Part shown: positions 51,225 to 63,900 of the stretch, piece after piece
Position numbering within the stretch: position 1 is the stretch's first letter
How the letters are laid out: every line of letters begins with the position of its first letter
Assembly: GCA_022818135.1 (NCBI GenBank)
Contig: JAFMSR010000007.1
Span: 4,046,222 to 4,110,221 of the forward strand
Direction of reading: 5' to 3'
Length of the DNA: 64,000 bases
Origin: Saxidomus purpurata
Lineage: Eukaryota; Mollusca; Bivalvia; Venerida; Veneridae
Translations under genes and position numbers: made by a program
The notes under the pieces: generated by a model
What the model was told of the DNA's origin: nothing
Seen by the model: the letters and a program-made list of their open reading frames with translations, nothing else
Database searches by the model: none

Positions 51225-51495
51225 TCCTGTTTTGTCTTATGACGGTCTTTGTTCACTGATGCAAGACCGACGGCAAATCTTTCTTGGAGTAGAAAGCCCT
51301 TTACATATTTATTTCAGTTATTTAGAGGCGGGCAGTGTCCCTGACCAAAGCATCAATGTTTGCCTGTCATTCCCTGTTAGAAACTGCCTCATATGAAATC
51401 TCGAGCTGGTAGCAGTGCTCGAACTTATGACCCTAATACAGTGAGAAACTAAGTGATTTTATGTGTGCGACCTTAACCACTCGACGACCATGGGA
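51225..51495 (-). mobile_element. tRNA-derived SINE, RUDI/V-SINE-like
   Basis: On the minus strand it opens with TGGTCGTCGAGTGGTTAAGG (A-box region), which has the GTCGAGTGGTTAAGG pattern of tRNA-Ser/Leu. A B-box-like stretch AAGTTCGAGCAC follows after a longer gap, consistent with the long variable arm of that tRNA class. The body continues with TTTCATATGAGGCAG, a GGGACACTGCCCGCCT stretch and an ATAACTGAAATAAATATG stretch, in the same order as bivalve V-type SINEs as remembered. The 69-codon plus frame at 51187-51396 is a shadow of this element. Confidence 0.6.
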
Positions 51496-54400
51496 ATGGT
51501 TATATATACGTTCATTTAGGGTATAGTACAACCCTAAATAAGCAATCTAGATTTCAGGGGGAAGTTTTAATTTTGTGTAACGAGTTGATTGTTTGTATCT
51601 GTAAAACGGAATATAAAAGGCGATATAATAATCTGCCAGTCTACCAATTATTCCACAGCTACATAATGTTGGTGGAAGTGTTTCTTAGGCTAAGAGATAG
51701 AATAACCGCATAACTCAATAGTAACTATGACTGTATATTTTCGAATTCTGTCTCCTTCATGAAATACTGTTTCTATAACGTTCTCTACTCTTAACAATAA
51801 GAACCATGCTTTATTCAATCAGCCACATGTTACACATATACATATATATTATAAGCAGATTTAATTGTTTATCTTTTTGTTGCTTCCCACGCACGTGATC
51901 TGCTGAAAAGAACTTTCAATCTTTTACAGGTAATAATCATTACTTTTGATGAAACATCAGTTATAGGGTGTCTTTAAAATATCAACTCTTATAATAGTAT
52001 GGTAAAGTAGTACATTTTAATTGTTTGTAGTAATGTTATTCGAACTTTAATAAATTCGCAGCAATGACTGTAGTTTAACTTGTAGCTTTGAACTAATACG
52101 CACGACCATCGTTTAATTATTCCTAAGTTCTGTCACTACTCCAGTCTTATCATAACATTTTTGTAATAGAGCGTTCACTCATGAAACAAATCTTATCAGA
52201 ACATGTAAGAACTGTAGTAACTTTCATTTTTACAAGCTGTACATATAATATGTTATTTCTATGGTTATTTAAATGAATATATAAAATTACGTACTTGTAA
52301 TTTTATAAAAACTTACCAATTATTTTAAGGCTGAGACGCTTTCAACAATGCACTTAAGAACGACTAGTAAAAGAATAAAATCCTCATTGTTTCTATAGTT
52401 TTCTGTCTCTTTGACATGAAATTTGTAACTCATGTATTTCATCTGGCACATAGTGACAACGGATGCTAACAGACAAATATTTCATGCAAACAGATGATTC
52501 TCATAAAAGTTGGACAAAAACTCTGTTTCTTTTTCAATCTGATTCCTCGACCGAAATTATTCCTGCTTCCAAACATGCGTGTATCGTTGTTGTTAAGGTT
52601 TTGTTAATCACGGAGGCTGTGATTGTTTTTCTTCCCGCTAGCACATAATTAATAATGTCTTTAATTTCAAACACATAATGAACATGTTTGTTTCTTTGAA
52701 TTTAGGACCGTTTCCAATTATGTTTTTGTTTGCTCATTGGTTCAATATTCCTCATCATTTTCCTGAGGTTATGAATAAACGTAGAGAGAAAAGTAGACGG
52801 AATTTGGCCAACAAACAAACACCGGTGCTTAAATGTTTATTTTTATTCATATTGCCATTTTAAAACCTTAACACGTTGCTCACGCTGTTGTTGATAGTGT
52901 GTCAAAAATACAGAATTAATATTTTGACTAGACGTCGACTTATGTACTAAAATGAAGCTGTTTAACATTGAAAAACATAAGATGATCGGAAATAGTGCGC
53001 TTTAAGAGTTAAACATAATACTCAATAATTTCAAACCCTTTTATACGAGATGCGGAATCACCTTCTTCCTCATAAAAGTATTTAATGACAATCACAGAGA
53101 ACAAAGGCATAAACTGTTTACATTTATACTTTAACGATGCACCATGTGGGTTTACTATTCCGAACCACCCATTTTGAAGTAGAACAGCTTCCTTGCACCA
53201 TGTGTTTAGAAGTTTAGCTTTTGTTTCCGCCTGAAATGTCAGTAGGCAATTATTATCATGGTTGAATGTGCTATAACAATTGAATAGCTATTGTCTAAAT
53301 CTGGTTTGGTATACATATGATTATCACTGATATTGTTGATTTCGAAACAAGGGATATTGAAAACAATTATGTGATATTACATGAACGCACTCGCTTCCCT
53401 GACGTACACGTTACTGGTAAATAGAGGATTAACCGCAAACTAAATTCAGAAATCAATCCGATTAATATCATATCATGTACAAAGTTGCAGGTATTTTCCT
53501 GTATTGTCTTTCTCAAGTGCACATGCAAATACTTTGATATGAAATATCTCAAAACTCATTGATATACTTAAAACTACTTGTTCCTTGATGAAATGTTACT
53601 CCGTAACTATTTCTTTTCCTGTGCAGTATGATCTGCCATACACACGTTCATTTTAAATCATTACTTCAAACTGACGAGTTGATATTATAAAAGGATAAGA
53701 GACTAATCAACGGGCGGCGAGTGTACGACCAATTCGAAGGATCAGTGATGATTGTAAGAGAACTGTTGTTTTTTTCTGGATAGAATTAAGATAGGCAATG
53801 ATATTAAGATCTATCGTAGTCAAGCTGAAAAGGATTACTATTTAACATATTCAGTATAACATATTAACGTCGTAATGCACCTGATATCGCCCATATTGTT
53901 TTCTTTACGCACATAATTGCACGATCATGTAATATTTTCGAGCAATTTACAGAAGCATTTTGACCTATTTAAAATTATTATTTTTGTTTATTTTTTTTTA
54001 TCTTACTTCAAAGAATCTGGGTGGTATCAACTGGCATTATAACAAATTCATCGCTAGAGAATGTGTTGTGATAGATATAAATAATAATTAAATTATAGGA
54101 AAAAATTTCAAGGTAATATGCATTTTGAAAGAAATATACGTATAGCGACGGGATATATTACAACAAAATGAACAGGGAAAGGAAAGGGTATTCCCAAATA
54201 TTTGTCTTGTTGAACTATACATCATGCCCCATCTAATAACAACAATATTTAAGATACAGTTACTGCAGAAAATGCAGCTCCTTTTTAAGTTGGATTTTGT
54301 GAATAGTATAACCTGGTCATCTAAAGCATATACATTTTGTATAAGCGCAAAGCAGGTAAAATGCAAAGTTAAAATAGATGTACCGTTTCTTTACGCTGCT

Positions 54401-54700
54401 TAAAAGACAATGAATTGAATACGAATACAGCAGTTGTATTCAGCTAGGAAACCTTTTGTTTTCAATGTTTGTGACAAATTATCACAGTAAGTTTCAATTA
54501 AATCGTATAACACGTAATATATGGATTTACTTTCTATGCCTAAATTCTAAATATCAGGAAGCCTTTTTACTGACTGGGTGAATTACTGAAAGTGTCTGCT
54601 AACTCCACTTTCGAAGTCCTTTGTAAACAGTTAATTTTCCGATTCTACGTACTAAGCAATTTGGAAATATCTTTAATCATGTGGATAGAGAAAATTGCAA
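51496..54700. other. No gene seen
   Basis: AT-rich sequence. Frames are at most 92 codons (54088-54366, minus) and have no known motif. A short (TA/CA) run sits near 51834-51851. Confidence 0.4.
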
Positions 54701-54707
54701 TAGCGCG

Positions 54708-54844
54708 ACCTATTTGGGTATACATGTAGCATATTCTTAGATTGAGTGGGTCTTTACTTAACTCCTTGTAGAAGTTTTATCAACGAATCCTCGTTCAGTT
54801 GAAGTTCAACGTCACCATCTTAATATTGTAACTTTGATGGTATT
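54708..54844 (+). repeat. Left arm of a 137-bp inverted repeat
   Basis: It matches the reverse complement of 57001-57137 at about 94% (differences at roughly eight positions). It starts ACCTATTTGGGTATACATGT and ends AACTTTGATGGTATT. The match stops abruptly on both sides. This identity is far higher than between the old segmental copies elsewhere in the window. Confidence 0.9.
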
Positions 54845-55435
54845 GTCGTATATTAATACTTAGCTTTCTTGCAAGAGTAGAAGTGTTCGAAAATGTTAAC
54901 CATTTAGTGGTCATACTATAATGAATCATAAAATTGTTAATTGGACGCACTGATACGTGTCTTCGTTTTAGTGACATCTGATTTCAAAATATTGGATTGT
55001 TTAGATTATCGTCCGATCAATAACATTTCAGTTTAGTTGACGCAGCCGCATCCCTATTTACCTAAAGCTGCTTCTCTTTACCGATGTATTAACTGAAATT
55101 ATATGATATAAATAAATATCTAAAAGCACAATGATTTAGCAACAAAAAATGCTTTCCATAGTTCTTAATTGAGGTTGTATTTTAATTTCGAGGCATGTAA
55201 CCGTGTTTACGCCGCATGTAGCTAGAAATTAACTCAAATGTGCCCTTCACCTAAACATCTTTCAATGAACCCAATTTTCTTTTATCTCAAATGATTGCCA
55301 ATTGCCAGAATACTGTTTACATTATGATCAACAACTTTCACGTTGCAAGGGTAGAGATGCATATTAAGATAAAGAAACAGACAAAACTTTGATCAGACAA
55401 GAGTGATTTTGATGCATAAGAAACACTAGATGAGT
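54845..55435. other. No gene seen inside the inverted-arm interval
   Basis: AT-rich sequence between the left arm and the Helentron-like element. No transposase-like frame was found. Confidence 0.45.
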
Positions 55436-55439
55436 GTTC

Positions 55440-56200
55440 AGTAGAACACTTGTGTCGCCCTCTTACGCTTTGTCAGAATAACCAATAATTCTGTGACAAA
55501 ATCTAAGTACAAAAAGGGGCATAACTCAAATATGACCTTGATCAACAAAATTTGGCGGCAACGTGACACTTATGTCATAAGCAATACAGTTTGAAAGTTT
55601 GATGAAGAAATCTTAAGAAATGGCAAAGTTATAACCAACATTAAGTTTTCATGACAAAATCAAAGCACAAAAAGGGGCATAACTCTGTCAAAGATGACCT
55701 TGACCAACAACATTTGGCGGCATCACAACCCTTTTGACATAAGCAATACAATTTGAAAGTTTGATAAAGAAATCTTAAGAAATGGCAAAGTTATAGTCAA
55801 CGTTAAGTTTTCGTGACAAAATCTAAGTACAAAAAAGGGCATAAGTCTGTCAAATATAACCTTGACCTACAAAATTTGGCAGCATCACGACCCTTATGTC
55901 ATTAGCAATGTAATTTGAAAGTTAGATGAAGAAATCTTAAGAAATGGCAAAGTTAGTCAACGTTAAGTTTTCGTGACAAAATCTAAGTACAAAAAGGGGC
56001 ATAACTCTGTCAAATATGACCTTGACCTAAAAGATTTGGTGGCGTCATGACCCTTTTGTCATAAGCAATACAAGTGTAAATTTTGATGAAGAAATCTTAA
56101 GAAATGGCAAAGTTATAGCCAACGTTAAGTTTGTGCGACGGACGGACGGACAAAGCGATCCCTATGTATCGCCTTTTCTCCGAAAGGGCGACACAAAAAT
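55440..56200 (+). mobile_element. Helentron/pearl-like element, array 3
   Basis: The ends are TGTGTCGCCCT (55451-55461) and AGGGCGACACA (56185-56195), an 11-bp perfect inverted pair. Between them are four units whose GTGACAAAATC anchor starts at 55493, 55651, 55813 and 55973, with the next unit boundary at 56133, giving periods of 158-162 bp. Each unit has AAAAAGGGGCATAA, a TGACCTTGACC-type box and TCTTAAGAAATGGCAAAGTT. The array ends in GACGGACGGACGGACA (56138-56153). Just after it GCGAT (56155-56159) can pair with ATCGC (56168-56172), a hairpin near the right end. No coding frame. Confidence 0.7.
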
Positions 56201-57000
56201 GTAATGCACGCATTTAATGAAGAAAAATGTCAATACATACAGACCCTTTTTGTTAAAAAGCAATATAGTACATGCGACTATACATATTTATTTACCATCA
56301 TCCCAAAGCGTCATCGAGATACGCACATGAACTATGCTTGCCAGAGATCTGCAATGCAATCATTTGGAATCCGTACAATCTGATCAGAAGGATATTCCAT
56401 AAAACATTTGTTTTATGTGTGAGCAACTAATTATATGATTGGCAAGATATTGTTTCTATAACAGAAATTTACCATTTCTAGAAGCCAAGCTACGTAAAGC
56501 ATTCGAACATATTGATCTATGTTGTGATCTAGACACCCGCCCTGATGTCGTAAATATTTATCATTACGACAAGTATCAGCATTATCAATTAATACGTTTT
56601 GGTGTGCCATTATGTACACCCAGAAAAACATACATGTTACTGTGGCAAGTGCTTGTTCCTATATAGATTTCGAGGATTGGTAAAGGGGGTAGGCAAAAGG
56701 ACTACTATCATATTTGTGAAAATGGCAATGCATTTGACCATGGTACCGAAAAAGTATTTATTAAAGAAACTGCATGGATTTGATGCAATCAATACGCAAT
56801 GTATATCGCTCAACAATGTATAGTATTGATATACTAGTATTTTATTTTGCCTTTGAAGACAAGTATAGGTTAAATGCACAATGTCTGGCAGCAGAATAAA
56901 AGGTCATAAAGCATAATAAGAATTGTCTGTTAAAGCAAAAACATGGCGAGTTTATCTATTTCTAGTCAAAATTCACGCCAAACTTAAATTTCAAACTGGA
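56201..57000. other. No supported gene inside the inverted-arm interval
   Basis: Four overlapping frames on both strands (75 and 74 codons plus; 66 and 80 codons minus, between 56431 and 56879) occupy the same DNA. None shows a transposase, reverse transcriptase or other recognised motif, and mutual overlap argues that most are chance. Confidence 0.4.
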
Positions 57001-57137
57001 TAATGCCATCAAAGTTACATTTAGCATGGTGACGTTGAACTTCAACTGAAAGAGGATTCGTTGATAAAACTTCTACAAGTAGTTAAGTAAAGACCCACTC
57101 AATCTAAGAATATCCTACCTGTATACCCAAATAGGTT
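57001..57137 (-). repeat. Right arm of the 137-bp inverted repeat
   Basis: Reverse-complement partner of 54708-54844. The outer ends both read ACCTATTTGGGTATACA when viewed from outside. No clear target-site duplication was seen next to either arm. Confidence 0.9.
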
Positions 57138-58930
57138 ACGTTTTTTTTTCATACGCCGTATAAAATGCTAATTTTTTATGTTTTCGTCTGTAAGTTTGTC
57201 GTTCGTTTGTTATTTTTCTTTTAAGTAATTAAACCTATGATAGAGGTTCAAACATAAAGGTTACATGAGCATAAATTAAGAACCAAAAAAAAATCTGCCC
57301 TTAAACCAGACTGTAGCTTCCGCCACAATGAAAACGTTTGCTAACTATAGTTAAAAGTTTATGGCAGACAAAGTCTTATTATATGAATGCACACTAGCAA
57401 GTGTGGCAAGAATGTATATTATCACCCTAACAGATTGGAAGCAGAAATGCATGATTAGCAATAATAACAACTTCTAAAAGATTAACGATTTTTTTATATG
57501 CATAACCTAAATATTTTCGATGGTACGATGACAATTTAATGGATGTTAATTTAGCAAATATCATTTATATTTCTGGCAATTAATTTTGGTTTTCTCTTTA
57601 TGATTGATATTAGCACTACTTTACAGTTACTTAATGTCATTTACATGTAATGTGATAGGTATTGAAATATATTTGATCTAAGAAACAAGAACAAATATTG
57701 TATTGAACCGATGTGAACTGAACTAACACTTATTACATTAATAACTCTTAATTGCGAGGCAATCCACTTTGCAATGATATTATACATAACATGAGAACCC
57801 AGTTCTCTGTTGGGCTGTTGCTGCACTATAACGTTTCTGATGTTTGCTTTTTTAACTGGAATAATTCAAACCTTTTGTAAGTATCAAGTTGTAGCCATTT
57901 CAAAAAGGTAAATGATTAAATTATGTAATCAACTAGACACATTCAGTATCTCTTAAGATACTTGACTTACTATGATACAAAGCCACATTGAAATTCAGAA
58001 TGTTCTACCATCTAAATCACATGTTAGGATTTTAAAAAATAACGAAGCATTATAAAACGAATACAAATTTCATAACACTAAAGAGTGATAACTCGCACAC
58101 ATTTATTTCTTTGAATACTTTCTAGCATTGATAAACTTTTATTTGAGTTTTAATCAATAAAACTCATACTTCGCAGCGTCGTGGTACGGAAGGTATACGT
58201 CTCTTGAACAATCTGCGTAGTTTTGGTAATATGTATGAGTAATCCTCAGACCATCTGCATATTAGTGACTATAGGAAAAGAAATAAACACACTACTCAAA
58301 TTATTTCAGCTTTCCGTTCCTTTAATTGGACTCTTTTTCTATGTCGCTCTCAATCCTGTCAACTACACGTATTAATGTATTCATTTTTTCCACATGTTAC
58401 ATATGTATTTCTTAAGAGAGTTAATAGCTTGCCGTTTATAACTAATCAACTATGATCTGTTCAATAGTTGTTTAAACGGCCCTTTATCAGACTTTAACGA
58501 ATTGATGAGAACGTCAGCTTTGCTTGTATTTTACTTCCTATTACAGAATACATTCAGTTGTTATTTTTCATTTGCAGTAACGTGAACGTTGCAGCAATGT
58601 AATTATACAGTTCCATTTAGATAAATTACCGTTTAACATAGATACTTGAAAGATTTGAACACTCTTTAATAGTGCTGTTTACTTGAGCTTATTCAGGAAA
58701 ACTGGATGACTTTGTTATTTCTTTGAGAAGATTAGCAAACACGGTATAGTCACTCTGAAAGTGGCAAATAATGATGTGTCATACTTTGACAAAGCTTATC
58801 AGAGTTGCATCTGGACCCGACTTGTTATAGGAAAATAATTGTGGATTTCATGGAGGTTTTTAATTCTTGAGACGTTTGCAGATTGCGGAATGTCGAGGTA
58901 TTCGATTTGAAATGCAATGCTCAACACTAA
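57138..58930. other. No gene seen
   Basis: AT-rich sequence without recognised features. Confidence 0.4.
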
Positions 58931-58934
58931 GAAA

Positions 58935-58962
58935 TCACGGACCTGTATACATAGGTCCGTGA
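58935..58962. repeat. 10-bp perfect hairpin
   Basis: TCACGGACCT (58935-58944) and AGGTCCGTGA (58953-58962) enclose an 8-nt loop. The stem is GC-richer than its surroundings. No U-run follows and no RNA family is recognised. Confidence 0.6.
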
Positions 58963-58969
58963 AGAAATT

Positions 58970-59700
58970 TATTATTTATTTCTAATTTTCAGAAACCTGG
59001 GTATCTGGTAAATGGTGTTTTCAAATGACTTTTGAAAGCAGGTCAGTAATTACACTACTCCATCTTATTGAAATATACGGATTTTTTTTTATATCAGTAC
59101 AACTTTTTATAACTTGTTTACATCACGTTTGTGTTGTTTCTTCTGGATTTCACTGTCCTAGATGTGATGAATATTTTCCCAATCATGTTTTCTCGATTGT
59201 CAGGAATGAATTTAATATATTGTAAATGATAAAGTTTGCCATTGAGATATGAATCATAGATGCAAACAAGATTGTTTGAATACCGTTTATCAAAGTCGAA
59301 AGTTATGGAGAAAAAAATTACATATCATGAAACAAAGTATTATCTTAGCTTAAGAAGTAAATAATAGTGTGTTGAATGGTATTTGAAGGAAATTGAGTAA
59401 TTACGGCAGACCTAACGTTTGTGAAAAGGTACTACCGTGATGATTTAAGCATAGAATAATGAAAGAAGTATACAGAACTACAAAACCTTCCTTTATATCG
59501 TGGTTTCATTATGTTTTAATAGTTCGTGCTTTAGTGTAATTACTGTATAACAATTGAACTGTTTAACTGTACCTTCCGAGATATTTGGAAACCAACCATA
59601 TAACTGAATTTGAAGTAAAATAAGCAAAATACTAGTATTAAACGATATTTGTAGTATCATAAACTTCGTTGCTGCTTTGACAAAATTAAGAACTTGAAAT
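58970..59700. other. No gene seen
   Basis: AT-rich sequence. A 66-codon frame at 59025-59225 has no recognised motif. Confidence 0.4.
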
Positions 59701-59704
59701 CATT

Positions 59705-60005
59705 AAATCTATTCTCTTCATATATATATATAGTTGTCCTTACATATAAGTATATATAGTTATTTCCTATAAATCAGTAACGTTTTGAACACGTCCTGAA
59801 TAGAATAAATGTTAGAAAGTCTGTTTTGTCTTAAATCAGTAACGTTTTGCAATGCACGTTAGAAATAGGATAATATAGTTCTTGAACTGTCATATCTTTT
59901 GATTATAAGCTAAGTTCATGAATTGCATATCTTAAGATAAACTGGTATAGTTCATGATATAAGAAAACTAATATAGTTCATGGAACTTTCATATCTTAAG
60001 ATTTA
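59705..60005 (+). repeat. Decayed short tandem repeats
   Basis: AAATCAGTAACGTTTTG occurs at 59771 and 59833. A second family, ATAGTTCATG with a CATATCTTAAGAT companion, recurs near 59876, 59911, 59945 and 59972 at spacings of about 27-35 bp. A (TA)n run precedes them at about 59721-59732. Confidence 0.6.
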
Positions 60006-60740
60006 TTAACTGCTATTTATATACTTTGCAAGAAATAAAATAGTGTTACAGAGAATATTTTGAGTTTCGTTGAAATTTCTAATGTCTAAACATAAAAAAA
60101 CGGTCATAACATTCTTAATTGTTCGGTCAGTTACATCATTCTCATTCAAAGCATGCGTGCAGTGTCGTTAACAAAGTTTCGTTACTAATTGGTATTAAGA
60201 TGTTTATTGTCACACCGGAGTAGAATTAATACTGTCCTCAATTTTCATCAGATAGATATCGCAGTTTGTTCTGGTGGTAGTTTCTATATATTTCCATAAT
60301 GGTAATTTCATAACAGTATTTCGGTTCATTTACGTTGATTGCATTAGTGGACTTTTAAGCGAGAAAAAGCCAATGCCTTACAAATAGTCAAATCATAGTT
60401 TTCCTTTATTGTCCTTTTAAGATATGAAACTTTGGCTCGAACGGAATGTTTCTGTTCGGTGTAAATGTTAAATTACTGGTGCATCTTTTTACAATTTTGT
60501 AGTTTTTGCCATGTAAGTTTTAGTTTCGTAATACGTCCGTCCTTACACATAATATAATCAAATACTTATATCTGATTCTGTTCAACATATGGATTTGCTT
60601 GTTCAAACTGACATGATGCTGGTTAATAGCAAAGCTATATTTAATAAGAAAGTCAAACTTCGGATTCCATATATTACTTTACTGTTTGGTTAGATGCGTC
60701 TTTATGTGAATCCTATACGTATCGTATATTAGGGCTTTAT
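60006..60740. other. No gene seen
   Basis: AT-rich sequence without recognised features. Confidence 0.4.
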
Positions 60741-60744
60741 CGTT

Positions 60745-60960
60745 GGTACCGGTTTCCCATATGACCAACGCCCCCAGAAGAGGTTAGTTATTTTAGGTTT
60801 CGGAGGATAGTGCAAGATACAGAAAGCGTCCCATAGCACCCATACATGGGACCTCGGTTTTAGTCTCATCCGAAAGAATGTTAGTAATTTTAGGTGGTCA
60901 GCCCCGGGAATCCTTTACCTTTGCACTTGGCGAAGGCGTTCCCTTTATATAGTAAAAGTT
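60745..60960. repeat. GC-richer patch, probably a dispersed repeat
   Basis: Base composition rises locally. The patch includes CCAACGCCCCCAGAAGAGG, a near-perfect short palindrome CCCATACATGGG and GGGACCTCGGTTTTAGTCTC. AGTTATTTTAGG and AGTAATTTTAGG occur on both sides. The look is that of a repeat relic; I cannot name it. The frames at 60894 and 60970 run out of it and are not supported as genes. Confidence 0.35.
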
Positions 60961-63900
60961 TTCGCTGCCTTGTTCATAGCTATATTGGTAATTTATTCTT
61001 CTATGTGTATGCCTGGTTCGTGGTTGATGGTGTCTTTGGTGATGCTAAGGGATTATTTCCTTATTTATGTATGGGTAAATTTTAACGGACTTGACGCGGG
61101 ATGCAAGTGTATAAATCGACCAAATCTTACAAAACTCATAGAACCGAGCATATTTATTATACGCTTTTCTAAAGATGCCACGTAATATTAAACAGGAAAA
61201 TCTAGAAGCTGTAACTGCACTTACATATCACCTTATTCTAATGTTGTGTGTGGGAGGGAGGGGGCGGCTGTAGGAAATGTCTATGAACACTTTACAATTT
61301 TTTTTATTACATTAACATTTGATCAGCTCTCGCGTTTAATACAAGCAGCATACGGTTCGTAAACACAAAGCTGCTTAACAAGTCAATTTAAATAGATCGA
61401 TTGATATATTAATACAACTTTTTTGAATTGCAAAACTAAATCCCGTCCAAAGTCTGTCTCATACATCTGAAATATTTATAACAGTTCCTTGTTACCTGAT
61501 TCGGAATCATTAGCCTAGAAAACCTTGCTTTTTGTTAACAGCATTTAAAACCAATTGTGCATTAAAATATTTACACATTTGAAAGTACCTCAGGGAGGAA
61601 TCGTAATTGCCACGATACAGTTGAAGTATTATAATTAAGTGAACTGGCGCTTCATTGCTATGTTCATTGTTGTAATTGTTGCTGTTAGTTTAGTTTTCTG
61701 CTTTAAAAGAGGAAGACAATATGGAACACATGCGATTATGGCTATGGTGATATCGATTACTTAACATCTACATCAAAATAAGTAGAGATTTAAATATCAA
61801 TGAACGCTTCTTGAAAGACTTATTGAAGAAAAACAAGAGTGTGTAATGGATCTATTCACGACCAGATCATCAAATTAAAAGAACAATTAGCACCAGGCAT
61901 GATAAGCGGAATTATGTGTGACATCTAACAGTTTCTGATTGCAAAATGAACCCAAGTGTTCATAAGCTGAATAAAAAGTTCTTATGTGAATGTAATTATA
62001 GCACAATATGATATTAAATTGCAAATTTTGTGTAATCATATAACTTGTGTGACGGTCTTTTACAGAGATAAGATTCAAACTAACCAAACATATATATATA
62101 CAAAACGAAAATCAGACTAACGACTGGAATAAAATGGTAAAACAATACATTTTGTCTTGGTGTATTTGAACTACCGTCTTAATAAAATGATAGACTTAAC
62201 TGAGGTCTGACCTTCAAATTAGATGCAATTAACTTTATGAATTTTAAGTCCAATGAAAGACGATATAGACTGTGTTTTCTTTATGACCCCGTAAGTTTCG
62301 CTTTCAAAGACAATCCCACTCATGCTTTGTTAAGTTTTACACTAGATGCCGGAAATTGTGTAATCAACCGGAAATAGGTTCACAAGACGAGACACATAAT
62401 TATGTCAATATCGTGGATCAAAGCCCTATAGTCTCTTTTTATTAATACTTCTTCCGGTACCACGTTCAAATGCGACGTAATTTCCTCATGGAAACGCGAC
62501 AACTAATGTAACTTGTAAAAAGAGGTAGGCCGTAAAGAAAGCACAAGTCATTCTAGCTTAAACACAATGCGTCATGAGCCGTTGGTTATTCACAAAAGTA
62601 ATGAAAGTTGATTAGGCTTAATTTAGTTTCCTAAGTAAAAGTCTGCAATGATATTTAAGCAAAACTAAGAATGTGCTACCTATCTTACATTACGATTTTG
62701 TGTCAACCAAACTGCTAAGACTCTATATAAACCTATTTTGGTAAATGAAATTTGTTTCGACACATGATATCTGACTTCAAGGGTTTTCATTTAATTTTAT
62801 TTGATTAGGAGAAGATTTGTTCAGGGACTTTTATATAGTCAATGCTATCGTATTGTAGAAAAATACTTTAATGCAGTTTATTTAGTTCGTCCAAAATATC
62901 ATTTCTAAAGACCGATACCCGACAATAGCTCAAGAAGGCATATGACGTCAGGGAATAGATGTGTTTCTTTTCATTATTCTTTCGTCGTTCTTTGGTTTCC
63001 CTGTGAACATGAACTGGAACGGTCGCTAGTCTTTACCATATCAATTCTGATTTTTTACAATATTTTGCGAATTCAGTCGCAAGTGCAAACGCATAACACA
63101 CCAGACAAGAGTCTGGTACAAGCTACTAACTGTGTAAAATTTATGCACCAGAACACGTTTCTAGTCTAAAATCAAAGCGCTGTGGGCTCTGAAGGTCTGG
63201 CTGGCGTTTATAGATGGCTTGCTGGGTATTTACTTCGCGTCATCTTTTGAATGAAAATAACATAGTTTATATGTCGTGACATCCCTGTCGGGTATGTGCA
63301 AAAATTCTATCATTCTGACAGAAACTTATTTTTAGGTGAATATAGATGTAATCGTTCGTAATTAAAGAGATTTTCAGTGAAATAACACCAACAATTTAAA
63401 AATCAAACTTCAAACTCTTTTATCAAGCTACGAACGTTCCGTGAACATCCGTTCTTTACCGTAATATGCATATCCTCCGTAGATTATCTTCCGTAATTAG
63501 CAACAGCGCAGTAATTTCTTTAACAAGAGTGCGTGCGTAATGGAGCCCGTAAGCTTTGAACTGTTCTATCGTTCGACGCTGTCTGTACTGTTTATTTGTT
63601 ATATTGTCTTATCGTATGCTACATTCAAACAGCAGCTTGATCTTGTGTATCTGCACTACTTCCCATAGCTGTTACAGTTGTTATCAGTTTACATTTAAAT
63701 TGTCTACGATGTTTTAACTGTAGCATGCTAACTATGACTTTGCCTACCCTACGGGTCATTTTACAAACCTTCAGATCAATGTAGCACCAAGTCAATGTTG
63801 TTGCAAAGCTATTTTTTCCTGACGAACATGTTTGACCAAAGGCTTTGTATTTTTAAAAAATAAAATAAAAGTCTATAGGGACGTCGGTTAAATTTTTATG

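Noticed and set aside
56431..56879. Possible transposase remnant between the 137-bp inverted arms
   Set aside because: Four short frames overlap on both strands and none shows a catalytic or DNA-binding motif.
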